NCBI RefSeq assembly: GCF_014337195.1
Contig: NZ_CP060634.1
Location: 2,232,001-2,296,000 of the forward strand
DNA: 64,000 bases
Source of the DNA: Qiania dongpingensis
Lineage (GTDB): Bacteria; Bacillota; Clostridia; Lachnospirales; Lachnospiraceae
Reading direction: 5' to 3'
A program made the position numbers and the translations under genes. This document shows, piece after piece, positions 44,034 through 53,016 of the stretch; positions within the stretch are counted from its first letter, which is position 1; each line of letters opens with the position of its first letter. The notes beneath the pieces are model-generated. The model was not told the origin of the DNA. It worked only from the letters and a program-made list of their open reading frames with translations, and searched no databases.

Positions 44034-44570
44034 ATGGCAGGTTATAGAAAACTTGGAAGAACTTCAAGCCAGAGAAAAGCATTGTTACGCAATCAGGTGA
44101 CAAATCTTTTATACCATGGCAAGATCGTGACTACGGAAGCAAAGGCGAAGGAAATCCGCAAGATTGCTGAAGGCCTGATCGCTATGGCAGTAAAGGAAAA
44201 AGACAACTTTGAAGAGGTTACTGTTACTGCGAAGGTGGCAAGAAAAGATAAAGATGGCAAGAGGGTAAAAGAAGTGGTAGACGGAAAGAAAGTTACCGTT
44301 TATGACGAGATCCAGAAGACCATCAAAAAAGATAAGCCCAGCAGGCTGCACGCGCGCCGTAAGATGCTGGAAGTGCTGTATCCTGTGACCGAGGTTCCGA
44401 AGGAAGTCGCCGGCCGCAAGAAAAACACGAAATCCGTTGATATGCCCGCAAAGCTTTTTGACGAGATCGCTCCGAAATATGTTGACCGCAAAGGCGGTTA
44501 TACCAGAATCGTGAAGATCGGTCAGAGAAAAGGCGACGCAGCAATGGAAGTGCTGATCGAGCTGGTATAA
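44034..44570 (+). CDS. rplQ: 50S ribosomal protein L17, extended form
   Basis: 178 residues, about 55 longer than the common 115-125-residue L17. The conserved ends are normal (GYRKLGRTSSQRKALLRNQVTNLLYHGKI and KLFDEIAPKYVDRKGGYTRIVKIGQRKGDAAMEVLIELV). The extra material is a charged middle insertion (about residues 60-130, e.g. KDGKRVKEVVDGKKVTVYDEIQKTIKKDK). Such long L17 proteins are usual in Lachnospiraceae as far as I know. Last gene before a terminator. Confidence 0.97.
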   Translation: MAGYRKLGRTSSQRKALLRNQVTNLLYHGKIVTTEAKAKEIRKIAEGLIAMAVKEKDNFEEVTVTAKVARKDKDGKRVKEVVDGKKVTVYDEIQKTIKKDKPSRLHARRKMLEVLYPVTEVPKEVAGRKKNTKSVDMPAKLFDEIAPKYVDRKGGYTRIVKIGQRKGDAAMEVLIELV

Positions 44571-44595
44571 TGAATTGATTTTATTATGAGTATTT

Positions 44596-44650
44596 AAAGG
44601 CTGTCTGCCGTATGAACGGTATGACAGCCTTTTTTATTTTATAAGACACA
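44596..44650 (+). terminator. terminator of the ribosomal protein cluster
   Basis: AAAGGCTGTC (44596-44605) pairs with GACAGCCTTT (44633-44642), with further pairing CCGTA/ACGGT inside, followed by a T-rich run to 44650. Confidence 0.9.
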
Positions 44651-44664
44651 CTTTTCTGGTGTTG

Positions 44665-45738
44665 TTACAGTGTGATGATCTTCCTCTCTGCGGCGTTAAG
44701 CGACGGATTTTCGATATACTCCATCAGGAGAGAAGCGGCCTGTCTGCCCATTTCCTCCTTTGGATGGGTGACGCTGGGAATCCTCTGCAGGTTGTATAGC
44801 TTTGTGACGTCGGAATTGTCGAAGCTGGCCACAGAGACTTGATCCGGTATGGATATGCCTCTGGCGATATAGTGGCGTATGATATGGCAGGCGATCAAGT
44901 CGTTGTAGCAGATAAGAGCGCTGCAATGGCCCAGAATATCCATGGCAAAGGCGTCGGCGTAATTTGTTTTCCGCCGCCTCTCTTCCGGCTGGTTGGAATC
45001 ACTGTACCATCCGATATAGTCCTCCTGAATCTCCATCTGATTATCCATAAGAGCGTCGATATAGCCAAGATATCGATTGACACCCTGCATTTCGTCGAAC
45101 TTAAAAAGTCCGGCGATATTTTTATGCCCGGCATTGATCAGACGCTGTGTGAGCTCATAAGATACCCTGCGGTCATCCCAGACGATGGCAGGAGCAGGTA
45201 CGTTGGTGTAGCCATTGTGAACGAAAACATACGGGATTTTCTGTTCGGCCAGCTGCCGGAACAGAGCGTCATTTGGAGTGGGGAAGCTGCTTTTGGTTCC
45301 CTCTATGATCAGGCCGGAGACATTGCTTGCCAGCATTTTCTGAAGAAAGCGGGCCTCATTGCCCACGCGGTTGTGACTGAGCTCCAGCAGGATGCTGTAT
45401 CCCTTGGAAGAGAGGACGTTTTCTATCCCGTTGAGTACGTTGGCGTTAATGTAACCGGAAATGGTGAGAAAAATGACCCCGATCGTCTTTTCACGCTGCC
45501 GCACCGGCTTTTTTACAAAGCTGCCGCTCCCCTTGACCCGTTCCACGTAGCCTTCCCGGCACAGCCGATCCATGGCGTTCCGTACTGTCTGGCGGCTGAT
45601 CTGGAATTGTTCACAGAGAGAGGCCTCTGACGGCAGCTTTTCTTTATAGCCAAAGGAACCGTCGTTGATCTTGCCAATTAGCCAGGTATAGAGGGCCTTG
45701 TATTTTATATTGCTTGTATTCAATACATAGTCTGACAT
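44665..45738 (-). CDS. AraR-like regulator (GntR helix-turn-helix plus LacI-type sensor)
   Basis: 357 residues. The N-terminal GntR winged helix (KYKALYTWLIGKINDG, LPSEASLCEQFQISRQTVRNAMDRLCREGYVERVKGSGSFV) is fused to a periplasmic-binding-protein-like sensor (KTIGVIFLTISGYINANVLNGIENVL ... CSALICYNDLIACHIIRHYIARGISIPDQVSVASFDNSD). B. subtilis AraR, the arabinose repressor, has this build. The ligand here is probably a pentose or related sugar. The ATG at 45738 has GGAGA upstream. It is divergent from the isomerase/ABC operon, whose promoter carries TTGTA-type operators. Confidence 0.88.
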   Translation of the reverse strand: MSDYVLNTSNIKYKALYTWLIGKINDGSFGYKEKLPSEASLCEQFQISRQTVRNAMDRLCREGYVERVKGSGSFVKKPVRQREKTIGVIFLTISGYINANVLNGIENVLSSKGYSILLELSHNRVGNEARFLQKMLASNVSGLIIEGTKSSFPTPNDALFRQLAEQKIPYVFVHNGYTNVPAPAIVWDDRRVSYELTQRLINAGHKNIAGLFKFDEMQGVNRYLGYIDALMDNQMEIQEDYIGWYSDSNQPEERRRKTNYADAFAMDILGHCSALICYNDLIACHIIRHYIARGISIPDQVSVASFDNSDVTKLYNLQRIPSVTHPKEEMGRQAASLLMEYIENPSLNAAERKIITL

Positions 45739-46078
45739 AAAAATTTCTCCATTCAACACCGTATTTATTCAAGAGCGGTGAATTTTTCGCATATGTTAAG
45801 CATACAGGAAAGCCATTAAAAATGCAAGAGCTCAGAAAGATGTATTTAAAATTAATATTTAATTGGTATTATTCATAAAATATATCATTAATGTATATAT
45901 TTATGGTTGAAGAATAAAAGACAGATATTGTCCGCTTTTTGATGCCGCTGAAATGGGGAATATGATGAAAAATTACCAAAATGGTCAGAGATTATTTGCG
46001 AAAAGAATACATAATGCTGTTGAGTTCTTTAAAATAAATACATGAACTTAAAATAATGGGTATAAAACTCACAAAAAG

Positions 46079-46121
46079 GTATTTACAAATGTGCGCATAT
46101 ATGCTATTGTTGTAAATACAA
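46079..46121 (+). promoter_or_regulatory. promoter and paired operators of the isomerase/ABC operon
   Basis: TTTACA (46082-46087), a 17-base spacer and TATTGT (46105-46110). GTATTTACAA (46079-46088) is the exact inverted copy of TTGTAAATAC (46110-46119), centred 31 bases apart, i.e. three helical turns. The right site extends to TTGTAAATACAA, an imperfect palindrome. The sites cover both promoter boxes, as expected for a repressor. The 482-base gap is otherwise AT-rich with no gene seen. Confidence 0.75.
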
Positions 46122-46220
46122 AACAAGGACAGAAAATGAGAATGTGTACTATAATATTAAAAAAATAAATACATGTTTTGGACGATGAAAATACAAGTCT
46201 AAATGACGGGAGGGGAACAT

Positions 46221-47648
46221 ATGACAGTTATGGAGCCAGTCACCGTTGGATATGTGCCTACGCGAAGAAGTAATTTCAGCGTTGAGGCGGCACTGCACTA
46301 TAAGGAGGAGATTGCGGACCAGATAAAAAAATTTCCAATCCGCCTGGTCGACATTGAGGACATCAATGAGGAAGGACTGCTGCTTTGCCAGTCGGATGTT
46401 CCGAAAGTCATTAAAAAGATGAAAGAGCAGGATGTGGACGCACTGTTTTTCCCGCACTGCAATTTTGGGTGCGAGGGCGCGATCGGACAGGTAGCCGCCG
46501 CGCTCCGGGTACCGGTGCTTTTGTATGGACCGCAGGATGACGCTCCCGACGAGACGGGGATGAGGACCAGGGATTCGCAGTGCGGACTTTTCGCATCGGG
46601 GAAAGTGATGAGAAGACATAATGTGACTTTTTCTTACATAACGAACGTATCTCCCACAGATGATGTGTTCCTTCGCGGATTTGAGCGTTTCATCCGGGCA
46701 GCGGAGGTGGTGAAGACCATGAAGCATATCCGTGTGCTCCAGATTGGGCCAAGACCCTGTGATTTCCTGAGCGTGATGGCAAACGAAAGTGAGCTGATGG
46801 AAAAATTCGGGATCGAGGTCTTTCCGATATCTCTCATGGAGCTGGAATTGGAGATGGAGCGGATACGGAGGGAAGAGAAAGACAAACTGGAGGAAGTCTC
46901 CTGCTTTATAAGCAGGGCCTATACCGGACCAGGGGCCGAAAGGACCGGACCGAGAGAGACCTTAGCGGCGATGAAGCTGGCCGTTCAGAGCTTTGCAGAC
47001 AGATATCTGTGTAACTGCGCGTGTATTCAATGCTGGGCCGCCATGCAGGAAAAGCTGGATATTTATCCCTGCGCGGTGAATTCCATGCTGGCCGACGAGG
47101 GGTTCCCCGTGGCCTGTGAGACGGATATAAATGGAGCTGTTTCAGCAATGCTGATTCAGGCGGCCGCCGGAAACCGCATTCCGCATTTTCTGGCGGATCT
47201 GACCGTGAGGCACCCGGAAAAGGAAAATGTAGAACTCCTGTGGCACTGCGGAGCATTTCCGTCCGCTTTTGCAAAGGATAAGAAGAACTGCCGGATCACA
47301 GAGGCGTGGGACGGAAATCCTCAGTGCGGAAATTGTGCCTGGGAGCTTCAGAACGGAGATATCACCGTATGCCGCTTCGACGGGGACCATGGGGAGTATT
47401 CGCTGTTCCTGGGGGAAGGGAAAGGGATCGACGGCCCATACTGCCGGGGGACATATGTGTGGTTTGAGGTGAATGACTGGCCGGCCTGGGAACACAAGCT
47501 GGTCAAAGGTCCTTATATTCATCATGTGGCTGGTACTTATGGAAGGGTCGCCGATGTCCTGTATGAGGCCTGCCGGTATATTCCGGGGCTTCGGGCGGAT
47601 CCGGCGTATCCGTCTGACATAGAACTGGAGAGACGGCTCAGGTCATAG
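46221..47648 (+). CDS. L-fucose/L-arabinose isomerase family protein
   Basis: 475 residues. The pattern fits the FucI/AraA-like family: an N-terminal Rossmann-like part (VTVGYVPTRRSNF, DVDALFFPHCNFGCEGAIGQVAAAL, VPVLLYGP) and a C-terminal barrel with likely metal ligands (ACETDINGAVSAML with Glu and Asp; ENVELLWHCGAFPSAF with His). It should interconvert an aldose and a ketose in the cytoplasm. It is neither canonical FucI (about 590 residues) nor AraA, so the sugar is unknown. The first gene of the operon, ATG at 46221 after GGGAGGGG. Confidence 0.82.
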   Translation: MTVMEPVTVGYVPTRRSNFSVEAALHYKEEIADQIKKFPIRLVDIEDINEEGLLLCQSDVPKVIKKMKEQDVDALFFPHCNFGCEGAIGQVAAALRVPVLLYGPQDDAPDETGMRTRDSQCGLFASGKVMRRHNVTFSYITNVSPTDDVFLRGFERFIRAAEVVKTMKHIRVLQIGPRPCDFLSVMANESELMEKFGIEVFPISLMELELEMERIRREEKDKLEEVSCFISRAYTGPGAERTGPRETLAAMKLAVQSFADRYLCNCACIQCWAAMQEKLDIYPCAVNSMLADEGFPVACETDINGAVSAMLIQAAAGNRIPHFLADLTVRHPEKENVELLWHCGAFPSAFAKDKKNCRITEAWDGNPQCGNCAWELQNGDITVCRFDGDHGEYSLFLGEGKGIDGPYCRGTYVWFEVNDWPAWEHKLVKGPYIHHVAGTYGRVADVLYEACRYIPGLRADPAYPSDIELERRLRS

Positions 47649-47686
47649 AGGTATTTTGATAAAAAGGGTCAAAAGGAGAAGAGGAT

Positions 47687-48685
47687 ATGAGTAATAATGA
47701 GAAAATGCCCGGAACAGCAAACAAGCCGAGAGTATCGCTGCTAAAACGGTTCTTTCTGCAGTCCTATTCCAGCGCGATTGTTGCGATCGTCATACTGGTG
47801 CTGGTGTTCACCGTATTTACAGATGCGTTTCTGACGCCCTTTAATATTTTCAACCTGTCCAGAACGGCTGCCGTTTATGCCTTTATCGGAGCGGCCCAGC
47901 TGATCTTGATGGTCATCGGAGATATGAATCTGGGCATCGGCGCCTGCGGGGCTCTCTCCACGGTGGTGATGGGGACCCTGATGGCAAACTATGGAATGGG
48001 AACTCTGCCGTCCATCCTGGCGGCTCTGGCGGTATCGGCAGTCTGCGGCCTGGTCATAGGGCTGCTGGTGGTAAAGCTGAACCTGAATCCCTGGATCATT
48101 ACGCTGGCCATGTCTTTCATATTCAACGGACTGGCGATTGGCAGCTCTCATGGCTATTCATATGAGATGACAGCGGCTTTGACATGGGCGGGCCGGAAAA
48201 AGGTAGGGATGTTCTCCTTCCTGTTCATTCTTATGATTGTATTGGTGGTAGTTCTTTACATTGTATTCCGTCACACGAAATATGGAAGGGATGTTCTGGC
48301 GGTGGGCGGCAACCGGACGGCGGCCAGGCTGTCGGGAATCAATGTGAACTGGATCGTGATCTCCTGTAATATCCTCTCCTGCATATTTGCCTGTGTCGCC
48401 GCGATCCTGTGGGCTTCCCGGACGGGGACGGCCTCGCCCAATACAGGCTCCGACTGGATGATGTATTCCATAGCCGTATGCGCCATAGGCGGTATTCCGC
48501 TTCTGGGAGGCAGCTTCACGGCGCTGGGCTTCTTCTGCGGTTCCTGGATACTGACCATGGTCCGAAACGGGCTGACGATGTTAAACGTGGATGTTTATTA
48601 TGAACAGGTTTTCCTGGGCGCGATCATCCTGCTGGCCGTATCGGTGGAATCTGTACGGGCCAGGGTAGCGGAGAAAATGATGTGA
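47687..48685 (+). CDS. sugar ABC transporter permease (RbsC family)
   Basis: 332 residues with about 9-10 membrane segments. Typical blocks: LILMVIGDMNLGIGACGALSTVVMG, GLLVVKLNLNPWIITLAMSFIFNGLAIG, YGRDVLAVGGNRTAARLSGI (the EAA-like coupling loop) and IGGIPLLGGSFTALGFFCGSW. It forms a homodimer with the ATPase at 50009. Permease before binding protein is a less common order for this transporter type. Confidence 0.9.
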   Translation: MSNNEKMPGTANKPRVSLLKRFFLQSYSSAIVAIVILVLVFTVFTDAFLTPFNIFNLSRTAAVYAFIGAAQLILMVIGDMNLGIGACGALSTVVMGTLMANYGMGTLPSILAALAVSAVCGLVIGLLVVKLNLNPWIITLAMSFIFNGLAIGSSHGYSYEMTAALTWAGRKKVGMFSFLFILMIVLVVVLYIVFRHTKYGRDVLAVGGNRTAARLSGINVNWIVISCNILSCIFACVAAILWASRTGTASPNTGSDWMMYSIAVCAIGGIPLLGGSFTALGFFCGSWILTMVRNGLTMLNVDVYYEQVFLGAIILLAVSVESVRARVAEKMM

Positions 48686-48751
48686 CAAGGATAAATGGCC
48701 CTTCGGTAAGGCCGGGGCTTTTATAAAAAATAGAAAGTGGAGGTAGAAAGG

Positions 48752-49921
48752 ATGAAAAAAAGGTTAGTTAGTTTGATGTGTGCAGCGGTCATGGCAGTCA
48801 GCCTGATCGGCTGCGGAGGCGGCAAGGCGGCGAATGAGACCACAAAGGCTCCGGACGCTTCGAAGGAGACGACGGCGGCAAAGGAAAGCGACGGCCAGAA
48901 GGAGACGACGGCGCCGGAGACCACGAAGGCGGGAATCGATACCAGCTCACTGGAACGGGAGCTGAAGCTCTCTAAAGATCCCAGCGAGTATAAGATCTGT
49001 GTTTACTGGCCGGCTCCCGATACTTATTTCGAAGAGAATATCCAGCCCGGGTATCAGCAGATTGAAAAAGAATATGGCGTGACCATTGACTATGCCATCG
49101 GCACGGAATGGACACAGGACATCGAGAACCAGATTGTAGAGGCGAAAGCGGCTGAGGGATATAATTTATTCCTGATCTACGGCGCGGATACTTCCGGAGC
49201 CAATGCTCTTTACAAAGAGCTGATAGAAGCGGACTGCAAGGTTATAAATTACGGCGGCAAGGTAGACGATCCTCAGGAATCGGCAGCCACCATCTGCGGC
49301 GATGTGTATGATTACTCTTATGAAGCCACTAAGAAAATGATCGAGGAGATGGGCGGAAAAGGTTCTATCATCAATGTCCTTGAGAACCTGGGAGACGTAA
49401 ATACTCTGGAAAGACAGAAGGGCGTAGAGGCGGCAGTGGCTGAAAGTGACGGCGTGACCATCTGCCAGACCATCGGCGATATTACGACAGAGGATGAAGG
49501 ATACGAAAAAGTAGCGAACGCGCTGGCGGCAAACCCCAACGCGACAGGGATCATTGCCACCGGAGGCACGGCTTCCAGAGGCATGACCAACGCTTTGAAG
49601 GATTATTATGCTTCCAACAGTGACGCAAAGCATTTGTACGCAGTGGCGACGGACCCCTCTGAAGAAGTGTTGGGCGGTCTGGAAGACGGGACACTTGACG
49701 TCGGAGTAGCACAGAACGGCTATGGACAGGGATATCTGGGAAGCCTGTCGCTGCTGTATATGGCAGAGGGATGGACCATCAAAGACTGGGGAGTACATAT
49801 TGTGACCGGCTATGTCTTCATTACAAAGGATAATATAGATACCTATGATAAAGAGATCGAAGAGCTGAGCGTTAAGATCGCGGCAGATCTGGAGTCCACA
49901 TATCTGAACAAGCCGGAATAA
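48752..49921 (+). CDS. sugar ABC transporter substrate-binding lipoprotein
   Basis: 389 residues. The signal peptide ends with the lipobox LIGC, followed by an ETTKAPDASKETTAAKESDG-type linker. The periplasmic-binding fold type I begins at YKICVYWPAPDTYFEENIQPGYQQIEKEYG. Later blocks include ALAANPNATGIIATGGTASRGMTNALKDY and GTLDVGVAQNGYGQGYLGSLSLLYMAEGW. It captures a sugar outside the cell for the RbsA/RbsC-type partners. The ATG at 48752 follows GTGGAGG. A strong hairpin lies after the stop. Confidence 0.9.
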   Translation: MKKRLVSLMCAAVMAVSLIGCGGGKAANETTKAPDASKETTAAKESDGQKETTAPETTKAGIDTSSLERELKLSKDPSEYKICVYWPAPDTYFEENIQPGYQQIEKEYGVTIDYAIGTEWTQDIENQIVEAKAAEGYNLFLIYGADTSGANALYKELIEADCKVINYGGKVDDPQESAATICGDVYDYSYEATKKMIEEMGGKGSIINVLENLGDVNTLERQKGVEAAVAESDGVTICQTIGDITTEDEGYEKVANALAANPNATGIIATGGTASRGMTNALKDYYASNSDAKHLYAVATDPSEEVLGGLEDGTLDVGVAQNGYGQGYLGSLSLLYMAEGWTIKDWGVHIVTGYVFITKDNIDTYDKEIEELSVKIAADLESTYLNKPE

Positions 49922-49936
49922 ATTTATCTTCTTCTG

Positions 49937-49964
49937 TTCCCCTCTCCTTGCCTGGAGAGGGGAA
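49937..49964 (+). terminator. intercistronic hairpin after the binding-protein gene
   Basis: A perfect 11-bp stem, TTCCCCTCTCC (49937-49947) with GGAGAGGGGAA (49954-49964), and a 6-base loop. No T-tract follows, so it is more likely an mRNA 3'-end stabiliser than a full terminator. Confidence 0.75.
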
Positions 49965-50008
49965 TAAGAAAGAGATTAAGATCCTTTGCAGAAACCGGAG
50001 GAATATAT

Positions 50009-51520
50009 ATGCTGGAAGTTAGCGGTGTTTCAAAATCCTTTCCGGGCGTAAAAGCGCTACAGGATATCTCGGTACCGTTTAAAGACGGAGAGATCCACGC
50101 ACTCTTGGGGGAGAACGGCGCCGGAAAAAGTACATTGATGAAGATTATCTGCGGAATCTATAAAGCAGATACCGGCAAGGTCGTGCTGGATGGAAAAGAG
50201 CTGAAACTTCATGGCTACGGCGATGCGGTGAAGCAGCACATCAGTATGGTGCACCAGGAGATCCAGCTGATTCCCGAAGGGAGTATTGCGGAAAACATCA
50301 TCAATGACAAGATAAGCCAGTTTACAAAATTCGGATTTGTGAACTGGAAAGCCATCAATCAATTTGCGCTTAAATATATGAAAGAGGTGGGACTTGATTT
50401 TCCGCCGGAAAAGAAAGTGCGCTTTTTGAGCGCGGCGCATAAACAGCTCATCCAGATTGCGAAAGCGCTGAGCGCCGACGCGCGGGTCCTGCTTTTGGAT
50501 GAACCGACCTCGTCTCTCACACGCCATGAGGCAAACACCTTGTTTGAGCTTGTGCGGAAGCTTAAAGATAAAGGGATGATAATCATATTCGTGTCCCATA
50601 AGCTGGAGGAAGTACAGGTTATCGCCGACCGGGTGACCGTGTTCCGCGACGGACGACTGGTAGGGACGGACAGCATTGGAAATATGGAAAATTCCAAGAT
50701 TATTAAAATGATGATCGGGCGGGATTTTGTGTACCGTTACCGCGGCAGGCTGGACGCTTACAATGGTGAAGTCGCCCTGGAAGCGAGAAATATCACATCC
50801 CGTATCCATGGATTCAAGGACATGAGCTTCAAAGTGCATAAGGGGGAAATATTGGGCTTCTATGGACTGGTTGGCTCCGGCCGTACGGAGCTGGTCCGGA
50901 CTATGCTGAATATTGATAAGCGCGACGGGGGAGAAGTATTGCTTTGGGGGAAACCGGTGAAGATCGATTCATTTAAAACGGCCCTCCATAAATATAAGAT
51001 TGGATATGTGACGGAAAACAGAAAAGAAGAGGGCTTGTTCCTGGAACATACGGTAGCCATGAACGTCTGTGTGAATTCCTGGAATAAGAGCTATTACCGG
51101 CATATTCCGTTTATCAATTTAAAAAAAGAAAAGGAAAACGCGGATGTATTCGCGAAGCGCCTGGAGATTAAGACGCCCAGCCTCAATACGCTGGCCGGGA
51201 AGCTTTCCGGCGGCAACCAGCAGAAGATCAGCATTGCAAAATGGCTGGCGGCGGACTGCGACATCCTGATCATCGACGAACCGACCGTCGGGGTGGATAT
51301 CGGCGCAAAGGAATACATTCATGAACTGATCTGGAATCTGGCGGCTAAGGAAGGAAAGACTGTGATCTTGATTTCCTCCGATATGAACGAGATGATCTCT
51401 CTGGCCAGAAGGATCCTGATCTTCAGGGACAGACAGATAACTGGAGAACTGTCCGGCGAAGAGTTCTTCGCAAAGTCCGGCGAGGAGATCAGCACCGAAA
51501 TCGGAAAATCATTTGTGTAG
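50009..51520 (+). CDS. sugar ABC transporter ATPase (RbsA/MglA family)
   Basis: 503 residues with two ABC domains. The first has Walker A GENGAGKSTLMK, the signature-like RFLSAAHKQLIQIAKAL (degenerate) and Walker B VLLLDEPTSSL. The second has a degenerate Walker A (GLVGSGRTELVRTML) and an intact signature KLSGGNQQKISIAKWLA with LIIDEPTVGVDIG. This asymmetry is normal for RbsA. It powers sugar uptake with the RbsC-type permease. Confidence 0.93.
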   Translation: MLEVSGVSKSFPGVKALQDISVPFKDGEIHALLGENGAGKSTLMKIICGIYKADTGKVVLDGKELKLHGYGDAVKQHISMVHQEIQLIPEGSIAENIINDKISQFTKFGFVNWKAINQFALKYMKEVGLDFPPEKKVRFLSAAHKQLIQIAKALSADARVLLLDEPTSSLTRHEANTLFELVRKLKDKGMIIIFVSHKLEEVQVIADRVTVFRDGRLVGTDSIGNMENSKIIKMMIGRDFVYRYRGRLDAYNGEVALEARNITSRIHGFKDMSFKVHKGEILGFYGLVGSGRTELVRTMLNIDKRDGGEVLLWGKPVKIDSFKTALHKYKIGYVTENRKEEGLFLEHTVAMNVCVNSWNKSYYRHIPFINLKKEKENADVFAKRLEIKTPSLNTLAGKLSGGNQQKISIAKWLAADCDILIIDEPTVGVDIGAKEYIHELIWNLAAKEGKTVILISSDMNEMISLARRILIFRDRQITGELSGEEFFAKSGEEISTEIGKSFV

Positions 51521-51533
51521 AGGAGCCGGGACA

Positions 51534-52151
51534 ATGGAGACGGTGAAGAAACACGCTTATATGGCGGAAATAAAAAAAGAGCAGGCAGAACGGTATATTG
51601 CGGACTGCCGGAACAGAAAAGAAGAGCTGGACAGGAAAATGAAAGAGGCCGGTTTCCTGCAGTGCAGGCTTTATATGCAGGAAGTGGAGAAAAGAACCTG
51701 TCTGTTCTGTTACACCGAAACGGCAGAGAACGGAAAAAAAGAGACGCCATGTTCCGAATGGGGAGATAAATGGAAAGAGGCCAGGCATGTATATGAGTTT
51801 AAGCTTCATGAAGGGGATGACCTGACCTGCCTGCAGTCCAAAGGCATCATCATCGGTGCAAAAAGAGAGCTTCTGGATGAATATATCCGTCTGCACGATT
51901 ACCAGCCTCAGATCATTCACGATCTTTGCTATCAGAACGGCTTCCGGAAATCCTCGATCTTTGTGACGGAGCTTCCCGGGGGAGGCCTGTATCTCCTGCA
52001 GTTCGTGGAGTTTCTGGGAGAAGAGAATCCGGCTCTTTATGAAAATGATACTTATCAGGAATGGCTGAGAGTCACCGGAGAGTGTCAGATACCGCTTCCG
52101 GGAGAAGAATTCTGGAAACAGATGCGGCCGGTATATGAGTTTAAACGATAA
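51534..52151 (+). CDS. tandem L-rhamnose mutarotase-like protein
   Basis: 205 residues that read as two RhaM-like (DUF718) alpha/beta-barrel units. The first (about 1-95) runs AYMAEIKKEQAERYIADCRNRKEELDRKMKEAGFLQCRLYM, then RTCLFCYTE, then HVYEFKL. The second (about 110-205) runs GAKRELLDEYIRLHDYQPQIIHDLCYQNGFRKSSIFV, then LYLLQFVEF, then PVYEFKR. Typical RhaM is about 105 residues and forms a dimer, so this looks like a fused dimer. RhaM interconverts sugar anomers. The second unit keeps the usual RLHD; the first does not. Start at 51534. Confidence 0.7.
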   Translation: METVKKHAYMAEIKKEQAERYIADCRNRKEELDRKMKEAGFLQCRLYMQEVEKRTCLFCYTETAENGKKETPCSEWGDKWKEARHVYEFKLHEGDDLTCLQSKGIIIGAKRELLDEYIRLHDYQPQIIHDLCYQNGFRKSSIFVTELPGGGLYLLQFVEFLGEENPALYENDTYQEWLRVTGECQIPLPGEEFWKQMRPVYEFKR

Positions 52152-52176
52152 TAAGGAATACGGAGGAAAGGAAACA

Positions 52177-52863
52177 ATGAAACGTTCACTGGTAAATGCT
52201 TCGATCCGTTATGCGGAAGAGCTGTTGGAGAAAAACAATTTTAAACTTCCTGAATTTGGGTACTGGGACCTGGAGGAATGGAAGAAGCACAAAGATGAGA
52301 TTGACGTGATCGATAAGCTCATGCTGGGATGGGATATGACGGACCATGGATTGGGCCGGTTTGACGAGATCGGATGCGTACTTTTTACGATCCGAAACGG
52401 TTTGCTGGATAATCCGGAGGTGGGTGTACCTTACGCGGAGAAGCTGCTGATATTCAAGGACGGACAAAGACTTCCCATCCATTATCATGGTTTTAAGACG
52501 GAAGATATCATCAACCGCGGGGGAGGCGTGATGTTCATCAAGCTGTATAATACCATAGACGGAAAAGCGGCTGACACGCCCGTGGACATTTATCAGGACG
52601 GGATCAAGCATACCTACGCGGCAGGAGAAGAAGTGCTGATCTATCCCGGCAACAGCATCAGCATCACTCCCGGGATCGCCCATACGTTTGGCCCGAAGCC
52701 GGGATCCGGGGACCTGATCTGCGGCGAGGTCTCCAAGATCAACGACGATAACATAGATAACTATCATATCGAGCTCCAGCCGAAGCAGTATGCGGACATA
52801 GACGAAGATGAACCGGTGATCCATCCCCTGTGCAACGAATACAAAAAGCTTGTTCTGCAGTGA
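52177..52863 (+). CDS. D-lyxose ketol-isomerase (D-lyxose/D-mannose isomerase family)
   Basis: 228 residues, the usual length. The cupin metal site is visible as LPIHYHGFKTEDIINRGGG (two His, Lys, Glu) and a later His in ITPGIAHTFGPKPGSGD. The N-terminus NASIRYAEELLEKNNFKLPEFGYWDLEEW is also characteristic. The enzyme converts D-lyxose to D-xylulose, and often D-mannose to D-fructose. As the last gene of the operon it supports a pentose or rare-sugar substrate. ATG at 52177 after CGGAGGAAAGG. Confidence 0.88.
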   Translation: MKRSLVNASIRYAEELLEKNNFKLPEFGYWDLEEWKKHKDEIDVIDKLMLGWDMTDHGLGRFDEIGCVLFTIRNGLLDNPEVGVPYAEKLLIFKDGQRLPIHYHGFKTEDIINRGGGVMFIKLYNTIDGKAADTPVDIYQDGIKHTYAAGEEVLIYPGNSISITPGIAHTFGPKPGSGDLICGEVSKINDDNIDNYHIELQPKQYADIDEDEPVIHPLCNEYKKLVLQ

Positions 52864-52881
52864 GATATACAGGGATATTCG

Positions 52882-52913
52882 GACAGATGCCGCGAAAACG
52901 GCATCTGTCTTTC
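52882..52913 (+). terminator. terminator after the lyxose isomerase gene
   Basis: A perfect 11-bp stem, GACAGATGCCG (52882-52892) with CGGCATCTGTC (52899-52909), and a CGAAAA loop, followed by TTTCT. Confidence 0.8.
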
Positions 52914-52934
52914 TAATTCAAAAGAAGACCATAT

Positions 52935-52963
52935 TGCGTACTTTGGCGGCAGGAGTTAAAATA
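52935..52963 (+). promoter_or_regulatory. promoter of the PfkB kinase gene
   Basis: TTGCGT (52935-52940), a 17-base spacer and TAAAAT (52958-52963), 54 bases upstream of the kinase start. Confidence 0.65.
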
Positions 52964-53016
52964 GTAGCATAATAGGGGCACACATTCTTCTTAATTTGGG
53001 AAAGAGGTATAAGGAA

